Part shown: positions 56,517 through 64,000 of the stretch, piece after piece
Layout of the letters: the number at the start of each line of letters is the position of its first letter
How positions within the stretch are numbered: the stretch's first letter is position 1
Origin: Limonium bicolor
Taxonomy: Eukaryota > Streptophyta > Magnoliopsida > Caryophyllales > Plumbaginaceae
Assembly (NCBI GenBank): GCA_023374045.1
Contig: CM041776.1
Span: 351,725,636 to 351,789,635 of the forward strand
Direction of reading: 5' to 3'
DNA length: 64,000 nt
Position numbers and translations under genes: made by a program
The notes under the pieces: generated by a model
The model's database searches: none
Told to the model about the DNA's origin: nothing
The model's input: the letters and a program-made list of their open reading frames with translations, nothing else

Positions 56517-56921
56517 ATGAAAAATCAGATGCAACGCATCTTCCACCATAGTTTTAGACATAATCCACATGCTGTTTTCAACAGACGACACAACAATCAA
56601 TTTTTGGTGAGGGAGCTTTCATCTTCTAGTAAACAGAAACAGATGATTAGACAACCAGAAGATTACCTCCTCAATCATCGTGCCTACTACGCCAATCCTG
56701 TAACATCCTCCCACTTCTTCAGGCATCAGCACCTTACTCACGCTGGTATATTTCTTCAACAACGAGGCGTTCATGCTACAGTACTTGACCACAACCTTCC
56801 GCATTCCTCTTCCCATGACCCTGGAGAAGAAAATACCAGCGATCAACAAGTAAAACAGTCCATCATCAAAAGTGCTGAAGAAAATGGAGATGACAGTAGG
56901 GCAATAATGAAATCAGTGTGA
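56517..56921 (+). CDS. 134-residue upstream ORF of unknown nature at the BAHD locus
   Basis: It is the first ATG after the TATA box and runs for 134 codons to a TGA at 56919-56921, overlapping the likely BAHD start. The N-terminus (MKNQMQRIFHHSFRHNPHAV) is rich in Arg and His without acidic residues, like a mitochondrial targeting peptide. The C-terminus is acidic (HDPGEENTSDQQ). Its last codons, ATG AAA TCA GTG, are the expected BAHD start, so the ORF and the BAHD frame would be continuous but for two bases. It could be a true N-terminal extension, an upstream ORF, or the exon of another gene. I do not recognise the sequence. Confidence 0.45.
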   Translation: MKNQMQRIFHHSFRHNPHAVFNRRHNNQFLVRELSSSSKQKQMIRQPEDYLLNHRAYYANPVTSSHFFRHQHLTHAGIFLQQRGVHATVLDHNLPHSSSHDPGEENTSDQQVKQSIIKSAEENGDDSRAIMKSV

Positions 56922-58498
56922 AGCTTAATGGAGATCCCATAAGAATAAAACCATCTGAAAAAAGAGACCGTAAATCATCCATCTACATTCTTAGTGGTCT
57001 TGATCAACAAGTTACCCCGATAACGACCAAGACCCTCTACTTGTACAAATCATCATCAAAGGGGAATGAAACATCAGTTGAAGTGGTGAAAAACTCACTC
57101 TCTAAGCTTCTATCTTACTACTACCCTTTGGCTGGTAAGTTGAGGATGAACTCAGAAGGGAAGTTCATAGTGGAATGTACTGATGAGGGAGCTGTGTTTA
57201 TAGAAGCTAAAGCGAACTGTGATATGGAAGATTTGTTGTCCAGGGTTCATCTACCTGGTACTGTTATCAACTTTGTTTATCATGTTCCAGGTGCTGATCA
57301 AATCTTGGATATCCCTCTTATGACAGTTCAGGTTAGGATAATTCTTCCCTTTCTCATTATTTGTCAGATGCATGCGTGTTACTAATTAGTTTCTCCTGGA
57401 TTGTTTTCATATATATATGTATATAACTGTGGCTCAATGCATTATTAGAGCAAAAGTCAAATAAGATGGATAACTGTTCTTCATCTGTACTACTTACTGG
57501 ATTATGAATGCCTCAATGAATTCATACAGGTGACAAGATTTAAATGTGGAGGTTTCGCTTTAGGCATTACTATGAATCATGGTATGTTTGATGGCATCTC
57601 AGAAGGTGAATTCATGAACAACTGGGGTAAGATTGCACGTGGGTTACCCTTAGATACACCACCATATCTTGATCGCACTATCTTAAACTCTTGGAGTTCA
57701 ACAACACCTACCATCCCTCACCATGGAGTTCTTCAGCTCAAGGAAACATTAAAACCTGATCAATCACTTTATGATGAAAACCAAACGGAGTATAAATCCT
57801 TTGTGTTTGATGAAAATAAGATACTAAAGCTGAAGAAAATGGCGATGGAAGAGGCGGGTAGTAGTGATGGTATAGTTAATGAATATTGTTCCACCTTTGA
57901 AGTAATCACTGCCTTTATTTGGAGAGCAAGAATCAAGGCTTTTGGTATCAAACCAAATGAGCTCACTAGACTTCTCTTTGCTGTGAATATACGGTCAAAG
58001 TTGAACCATCATTTGCCTAAAGGGTTCTTTGGTAATGGCATTGTATTGACCAACTCCTTATGCACTGCAGGTACGTATAGGTTCTTTATTTTATGTAATT
58101 AAGATAAAGTTATTCATGTGGTTCACACCTCACCTAGTACATACATGCATGCAGGGGAGCTAGTTGAGAAGAAGTTCTCCTATGGCGTCAAGCTTATTCA
58201 AGAGGCAAAAAATATGGTGAATGAAGAGTATGCAAGATCATACATTGAGTACTTTGAGAATAGTATGTTCTTTCAAACATATACCACAACTTTAGTGATT
58301 TCCTCAAGCTGCCAGCTTGACTTCCGTAAGATGGACATTGGGTGGGGGGAGCCCATTCATTGTGATCCTGTGGTCTTGGCTGGGAGACAACTTACCATGT
58401 TTCTTCCACATGGTAAAAATAACAAAGGCGTTATTGTCAAGTTAGGCCTGCCTCCGTTGGTCATGAAGACCTTTGAACAGCTTATGATGCAGATATAG
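56908..58498 (+). CDS. BAHD acyltransferase, omega-hydroxypalmitate O-feruloyl transferase-like
   Basis: Predicted to transfer a hydroxycinnamoyl (feruloyl) group from CoA to an omega-hydroxy fatty acid or fatty alcohol, in suberin/wax synthesis in the cytosol. Three exons: to 57331 (donor GTTAGG), 57530-58070, and 58155-58498. About 436 residues, normal for BAHD. Landmarks: ILSGLDQQVTPITTKTLYLY; LLSYYYPLAGKLRMNSEGKF; ECTDEGAVFIEAKANC; FKCGGFALGITMNHGMFDGI with the catalytic HxxxD; ARGLPLDTPPYLDR; STFEVITAFIWRAR; NIRSKLNHHLPKGFFGN; and RKMDIGWGEP, a DFGWG variant with Ile for Phe. The expected start ATG AAA TCA GTG at 56908 is followed by an extra TG, giving an immediate TGA; from GTG 56918 on the frame is open to the stop at 58498. 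Either two bases were duplicated, or the start lies on another exon. Body intact; start unresolved. Confidence 0.88.
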
Positions 58499-58631
58499 AG
58501 CTCTACACATTCACAGAAGTGTTTCTTCATACCAACACCTACATATAGTACTTTCAAATTAAAGATGGACCTTCGTGTTCATATTCTTCTTCAGCTAGGT
58601 TTTTTGTTATATTGCGGTCCTTTCTGAGCCA

Positions 58632-58637
58632 AATAAA
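58632..58637 (+). terminator. BAHD polyadenylation signal (AATAAA)
   Basis: A canonical AATAAA about 135 bases after the stop codon, in a T-rich 3' context. It is the best candidate for the 3' end of the BAHD transcript. Confidence 0.5.
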
Positions 58638-58723
58638 TTCAATTGTCCCCACAGTATAACAAGTAAATAACATGATCAGATGATGTGTTTGTCTCCACAA
58701 TACCACTACAACAATGTTCATCA

Positions 58724-59456
58724 ATGTTGGCAACTTTTATAAGATCAACAAGACAACCTAAAACTTTTCTCACTCCATATGATCAAACGAGGCGAGCAGT
58801 CTTGTCGCCTATGTGATAGTCTAATCAATGAAGGTGAACATGATTGTGGTCTCTGTTTATATAATCAATGAAGGCGTGTAGGTTCTTACAATAGCAGTTC
58901 TTAGTGAGGTTGTTACTCAAGATATATCTGCTTGTGAGTAACAGACTGACGACGAACTAAGCAACCCAGAAAAGCTTAAAGATATAAAATAGAGACTTGA
59001 AATCACGTGGAACCTCACTCCATTAACACGTATCAACCATGATACAAACTATACGCACAAGGAGAAAATCCTCTTCAAGTGCTTGCACGTAATAAAACTA
59101 GATCCTTTCACGACCTAGTGATTTTACAAGTTCTCTCGAGAGCTCTCTCTCAATCTCTGTTTTCTCTCTAATGGAAAAACGTAATTTACTTCAGCAAGCA
59201 ATATTACTTATATAGATGATGTAATTATCTCTAGGTAAGATATTCACCTAAAAGATAAACTATTTTAAAGCATAAGAATATAAAATATAAATAGCTTTTA
59301 TTTGTTAATGCTCAGAATAAGAACCTCCCTAAAATTACTCCAGCAAAGATTCTCCTGAACGTAATCTTCATTCTTCACTTCTCTCTGACTTCAGATTACT
59401 GGGTTTGTACCTCAGACACAGTATGTTACACAGAGTGACTAATCAAAAACACCAAC
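58724..59456 (-). repeat. Copia (SIRE-like) 3' LTR
   Basis: On the minus strand the LTR would start TGTTGGTGTTTTTGATTAGT at 59456, directly after the purine tract AATCAAAAGGGGGAAAA. This is the arrangement of SIRE/Maximus-type Copia elements. The outer end near 58724 is approximate and no second LTR is in the window. Confidence 0.55.
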
Positions 59457-59475
59457 ATTTTCCCCCTTTTGATTA
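59457..59475 (-). other. Copia polypurine tract
   Basis: The minus strand reads AATCAAAAGGGGGAAAA immediately before the LTR start. It would prime plus-strand synthesis in an active element. Confidence 0.6.
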
Positions 59476-59977
59476 TGCAAACTCTGTATAGTGTGTCTGT
59501 GTTGTTCCCCCTGAATAACTGCAGTAATCTTGACATACGGGAAAAAACTTCCCCCTCAATATATGCTCTTATGTGCGTACGAGAAGTATCCAGTAACAAG
59601 ATGAAAAGTCATTAGAAATACCATAGATAACGATCAAACAGTAAGCCATAAGCATAGTTCTAGGCATAGTTCCAGATACACATATCAACTTCCCCCTTTT
59701 GCCGAATCAAAAGAGGAGAATCACAAGTCAAAAGAAGCCTAACAACAATCCAAAAACATAAGTCTGTGACAAAGCAGAACCACAACAATCTAGGCAGCAG
59801 AAGAGAAACACAAAGAGGAGCAAAAAGAAATTAATAGATGAAAAAGTTTCTGCTGGATGGAGAAATTTTAAGCTGCCAACCGGATTAAGTATGTTCGATG
59901 AACATTTTGGCTAGTGTGTGAGTCCCTAAGTAGTAAGAACCCTTCATTGAGACACTGTTCATGGGTCAAGAGGAATA

Positions 59978-60502
59978 TTATAGAACCGAAGGACCTTTGT
60001 CAGCCAGACCTTTGTCCAGCTTGTGTTCAAGACACTGCATCAAAGCCAAATCTGCCGGATTGATACGCTCCCTCATGTCATTGCGGGGAGTAAGGACCTG
60101 ATAAGCAAACAAGTGAAGCAATCTCGGGAGGACGACTCCAAAATCATGCTGTAAGTGATTTCTCAGTCGTGTACTGGCATTTGTCAGACCATAGTGCCTA
60201 TGAACATCTTTAAGAGGTACAACATCAAGTTTTTGAGAGTGGAACTCAGCTAACCCAGCCAAAGATACGTCAAGAATATGCGCAAGGTGCAGAGAAAAGA
60301 ACGCAAAATTTGGGGTGCAGTGAGAAGAACAATTGGTGAAATTCAAAGTTGCAGAGGAAAGAAAAGAAAAGAGATAACCAGAAGTCTGCTCGTATTCCAT
60401 TTTTTTGTTTTTTTTAATTATTTTTTTTATTTTCTTTTTTGTTTTTTGTTTTTTTTTGAAAATAAGAGCAGACGTAAGGAAAAGACGGAAGAAAATGAAC
60501 AA
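59978..60502 (-). pseudogene. retroelement ORF with plant-transposon-protein-like region
   Basis: A 174-codon frame upstream of the Copia 3' LTR. The first 35 residues are a Lys/Phe low-complexity run from an A/T-rich repeat (60400-60460), unlikely to be coding. The rest, SLAGLAEFHSQKLDVVPLKD, LRNHLQHDFGVVLPRLLHLF and LTPRNDMRERINPADLALMQ, resembles the central region of 'putative plant transposon protein' sequences, also seen in the Athila env-position ORF. It is probably the 3'-most extra ORF of a SIRE-like element. Not certain. Confidence 0.45.
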
Positions 60503-60565
60503 ATAACTAGAGAGATGGCTGTGCAGACCATTGTGGAACTACCAGTAACAAACACACGAATCTGA

Positions 60566-62292
60566 AACTGAAATACCCCAAATCTAATTAATACCTTAAA
60601 CTATTAAATAATGGAGAATTGATCTAGAAACAGATCATTTTAGTTAAGCATGCTAAGCTATGCATGCAAACGTTACGTAAATTAATAGTACTACGCGTGC
60701 ACATGCAAACTCACGCATGCAAACATCACGTAAAAATAGTCGTTTACCATAAACGCTAACCGGCGTAATTTTACTAAACGTATTCGTACAAAAGTTCATG
60801 TACGATTATTAACAAGGACTAAACTTCTTGCATAACTAGCTCGATAGAAGAGCGTCAACAAGGAAAGAACAATACCAACGTGTATACAAACGAGCAACGT
60901 AAATATTTTACGAATGCCTAAGCATCTATAAATGCTACAATAAATTGAAATACACATTTAGATAAATGTAACAACTTATGTTACACCTATTGTATATATT
61001 ATGAAGATATAATAACTCATCAAAGGTCAAAGATACGCACTAAACATCTTGACAAGAAGAACGTTCGTAAAACGCCTTAGAAACATGCGATTAAGCATGA
61101 CCTTGTATGACTTTCTAAAACTCAAACCAAATGGTCATACCCTCATTATATGACTATACAAACATAGTCCCTAGGCTATATCTAGTCAAAAACACAAAAC
61201 GCTCGGGAGTGCTCACGCACGCCCCTTATAGCACGAAAAGCCCGGAGAGGTGCCGAGGCGGCACGAACTCCTATAAAATTCATTCCTAGAGTTCCTAACA
61301 TCATTAATAATCATTATAAGAGAACCCATGAGCTATTTTCTCAAAATTCAACAAAATCCTCAGGGAGTTTCCTTAACGCTCCTTTTTGCCCGGGAGTGTC
61401 CCGATAGCTCGGAAATTATGTCACGAGTTGATGTAACCCATATAACTCAATGTAACACCTTAATATATCATTATTTGCTATAATAAATGGTTATAAACAC
61501 TTGGAACTCAAAAAGACAACTTATTTCCCAAAATATCCTTAGAGCACAAAAACGCACCTTCGGGTGTCACTAAAACGCGTTTTACGCAATTACCTTGTAG
61601 TTTTTGACATGCCACGAATTAGGAATATTAAATGGGGATTAATTGAAACTCTAAATCAATTAAAGGCAGTGTCAAACAAGGAGCTCTACAGGGGCCGATA
61701 TTCTACCTAAAAACTAGTATAAAATTTACATTTAAAACTTATAAAAGGCATAAAACATGGTGACTCACCTTCCCATGTGCTATAATACTTAATGGCAAAA
61801 GAATGTAGGTCTCATTTGACCTCCATGCTGTCGAAATTATGCAAGGAAACAAGGCCATGTTAGCTAGACAAAAACAAAAATGATTAAAGCAAAAAGTAGA
61901 TCTAGATTATACTTTTTGATTTCTTAAATTCAAGTGACCATCCCATGCTTGTCCATGGCTCTTAGCTGCCGATTGAGAGGCTCCATTTAACCCTAGGAAT
62001 CGGCCACCTACAAGGAAGAAGAAGACAAGTTTCAAACATTGAAAAATCAAAGGAATAAAGCCTTACCTAACTTACCTTGTCATTTAGCTTCAATAATTTC
62101 TTCCACCTTGCCTTGTCTTGTCACATGGCCGAAAAAAAGCATAGAACATGGGCATTTATTGAGCCAATAATCCATGGAATAAACAAATGGAAGACTAGTC
62201 AAATTAACATTAAAATAAACAAATCAAAATTTCTTTCCAAACTTGCCTAAGTCTCACGGTTGCAATCTCATTTCCCACACTCCTTGCAACCA
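60566..62292 (+). other. LTR-like DNA of an unclassified retroelement, truncated
   Basis: It begins TGAAATACCCCAAATCTAAT, like the element-sense start of the LARD LTR (TGAAATACCCGAAC), and continues as 1.7 kb of non-coding DNA with local GC-rich patches (61195-61260, 61385-61410). No second copy is in the window and no ORF is credible. It is cut by the CACTA-type element at 62293. Assignment as an LTR is tentative. Confidence 0.35.
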
Positions 62293-62324
62293 CACTAGTA
62301 GAAAAAACATTTTAAATGACGACA

Positions 62325-62990
62325 CTTAAACCACGGTTAAATGAAAAACCGTGGTTTAAAGTTTATAAACCACGGTTTCTAGGGAAACCGTCATTTATAG
62401 TACACGCCGGAGAGAATAAACCACGGTTTTTGGAGAACCGTGGTATATAGTTATTTTTATAAACCACGGTTTGTAGGGCAACCGTCATTTATAGTACATG
62501 CCGGAGAGAATAAACCACGGTTTTGGAGAACCGTGGTATATAACCGTCACGCCGGAGAGAATAAACCACGGTTTTTGGAGAACCGTGGTATATAACCGTC
62601 ACGCCGGAGAGAATAAACCACGGTTCTTTAAGAACCGTGGTATATAACCGTCACACCGGAGAGAATAAACCACGGTTTTTGGAGAACCGTGGTATATAGT
62701 TTGAGCGGGAATTTTAATTTTTGGCCCAATTAACGCGGCTCTTCTCTTCGGAATGTACTATAAATGACGGTTGCCCTACAAACCGTGGTTTATAAGTAAA
62801 CAAGAGAGCCGCGTTATTTGGGTCGAAAATTAAAATTCCCGCTCAGACTATATACCACGGTTTTTATAGAACCGTGGTATATAACCGTCACGCCGGAGAG
62901 AATAAACCACGGTTTTTAAAGAACCGTGGTATATAACCGTCACTCTCGAGAGAATAAACCACGGTTTTTGGAGAACCGTGGTATATAGTC
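62325..62990. repeat. hairpin array, left cluster
   Basis: About twelve inverted repeats of the form ATAAACCACGGTTTTTGGAG...AACCGTGGTATAT. They are spaced by a conserved TAACCGTCACGCCGGAGAGA linker, with a period near 63 bp in the most regular part (62480-62690). CACTA subterminal repeats bind the transposase; here the unit is also a palindrome. Confidence 0.88.
62703..62846. repeat. 40-bp inverted repeat embedded in the hairpin array
   Basis: GAGCGGGAATTTTAATTTTT...AACGCGGCTCT at 62703-62744 is the reverse complement, with few mismatches, of AGAGCCGCGTTATTTGGGTC...AATTCCCGCTC at 62806-62846. A third, direct copy follows at 62993-63035. Confidence 0.85.
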
Positions 62991-63062
62991 TGAGCGGGAA
63001 GGGAATTTTAATTTTCGGCCAAATTAACGCGGCTCTCTTGTTCTCTTATATATTTCTCTTAC

Positions 63063-63557
63063 TGTAATTGCAACCCACACTGGCGAACAAGGATTGAACG
63101 CGCCTCTTCCTCATTCTCTTCACCTCCCGGTAATTTTTACAACCCACGCCGGCGAACATGGAACATGCTCTACGCCATCTCTTCAACCTCCGGTAATTTC
63201 GCAAACCATACTAGTGAATAAGGAACATGCTCTATGCCATATCAACCGCACTGTAAATTTGCTACCCATACTGGCGAACAAGAAACATGCTCTTACCTCT
63301 CTCATTATCTTGTTTTCATGGTAATTTTTGCAACCCACACTGGCGAACAAGGAACGTGCTCTGCGTCTCATCCTCATGTTCACTCATTGTAATTTTTGCA
63401 ACCCCAGCCGGCGAACAACGAACATGCTCTACGCCACATCCATTTTCTTCAACCTCACAGTAATTTTGGAACCCACCGGCGAACAAGGAGCATACTGCGC
63501 CTCCATTCTTCACTCACGATTTCGCAACCTTAATTCGCAAACAAGGAACATACATAA
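63063..63557. repeat. minisatellite of ~62-bp units (8 copies)
   Basis: Repeated GTAATTTTTGCAACCCACAC-TGGCGAACAAGGAACATGCTCT units starting near 63065, 63131, 63193, 63252, 63321, 63388, 63460 and 63522. Spacing varies (60-73 bp) and the copies are more diverged than in the MULE arrays. Confidence 0.9.
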
Positions 63558-64000
63558 TCTGGCATCTTCATTGTCTTGTATATGCGCTCTGTTGAGATTT
63601 CCAGATTGAAGGCGAAGATTTGAAAAATTCATGGACTATAAACCACGGTTTCATGTATAACCGTGGTTTATTCGTTGTTTTTTTCACCTTATATACCACG
63701 GTTTTTAGAATAACCGTGGTTTATTCTCTCCGGCGTGACGGTTATATACCACGGTTCCCCAAAAACCGTGGTTTATTCTCTCCGGCATGTACTATAAATG
63801 ACGGTTGCCCTACAAACCGTGGTTTATAACCGTGTTTTTTTACAATATATACCACAGTTTTTAGAATAACCGTCATATATTACTCACTATAAATGACGGT
63901 TTATAGAACCGTGGTTTTTATCTTCATTTAAAACCACGGTTTTGAACCGTGGTATATAATATTTTGGCATTTACGACGGCCGCAAATACTACGGTTTTTA

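Larger units (their letters stand above)
62293..64000. mobile_element. CACTA-type transposon, left end, with serial hairpins (runs off the window)
   Basis: It starts CACTAGTAGAAAAAACATTT, a CACTA terminus, followed by dense copies of a hairpin unit (TAAACCACGGTTT...AACCGTGGTATA). About 12 hairpins lie at 62325-62990 and about 7 at 63635-64000, separated by a minisatellite. No transposase is seen. The right terminus should lie shortly beyond 64000 if, as the second hairpin cluster suggests, this is a short non-autonomous element. Confidence 0.75.

Noticed and set aside
60278..60565. plus-strand Lys-rich frame of 95 codons
   Set aside because: Low-complexity product of an A/T-rich run antisense to the Copia ORF; no domain.
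1..64000. tRNA, rRNA or snoRNA genes
   Set aside because: I saw no cloverleaf with A/B boxes and no rRNA sequence; tRNA-like matches are only the retroelement primer-binding sites.

Overview
This window is nuclear DNA from a flowering plant, most likely a eudicot. The evidence is GT-AG introns, AT-rich intergenic DNA, plant Tourist/Stowaway MITEs, an Athila-type Ty3/gypsy retrotransposon with its tRNA-Asp primer site, a MuDR-type MULE, CACTA transposons, and a BAHD acyltransferase of the omega-hydroxy-acid feruloyl-transferase type. I cannot name the species. The window is almost entirely transposable elements. Only one gene, the BAHD gene, looks close to intact; a second host gene, a DNA-3-methyladenine glycosylase, is a pseudogene.

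Layout. 1-1 kb: unassigned. 1.06-2.62 kb (-): decayed methyladenine glycosylase I gene. 3.16-4.65 kb: PIF/Harbinger (Tourist-like) element with a Stowaway MITE inside it. 6.26-9.64 kb (-): 5'-truncated L1-type LINE with a damaged reverse transcriptase. 10.26-22.96 kb: a 12.7-kb Mutator-like element (MULE) with ~173-bp TIRs. It carries a plant-mobile-domain (MAIN-like) gene behind a minisatellite-filled 5' intron, two small minus-strand genes, a small plus-strand gene, a second minisatellite and a MuDR transposase. 23.5-26 kb: an LTR fragment and the gag end of a Copia element. 27.06-28.29 kb: a relic copy of the BAHD promoter and a CACTA fragment with a dead Ulp1-like protease. 28.29-55.50 kb: a LARD-like retroelement with 4.4-kb LTRs and no recognisable genes, whose right LTR is split by a 13.2-kb Athila element (37.99-51.20 kb; gag, PR, RT, RNase H, IN and env-like ORF on the minus strand). 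55.5-55.63 kb: the other end of the CACTA. 56.4-58.6 kb (+): the BAHD gene. 58.7-60.5 kb: 3' end of a Copia (SIRE-like) element. 60.57-62.29 kb: LTR-like DNA. 62.29-64 kb: the start of a CACTA-type element made of serial hairpins and a 62-bp minisatellite.

The nesting gives relative ages: CACTA is older than the LARD, which is older than Athila. The most unusual object is the MULE. Besides the transposase it holds two stand-alone small genes that appear to be paralogues of the transposase N-terminal domain, a further small gene with a SUMO-interaction-like motif, and the plant mobile domain gene.

Many element genes are split by single-base indels, often at homopolymers, and the Athila LTR pair differs largely by one-base indels. 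The single-copy BAHD exons are clean apart from an apparent TG duplication at the start codon. Some TE frameshifts may therefore be base-level assembly errors in repeats that short reads could not polish; others are clearly old decay.
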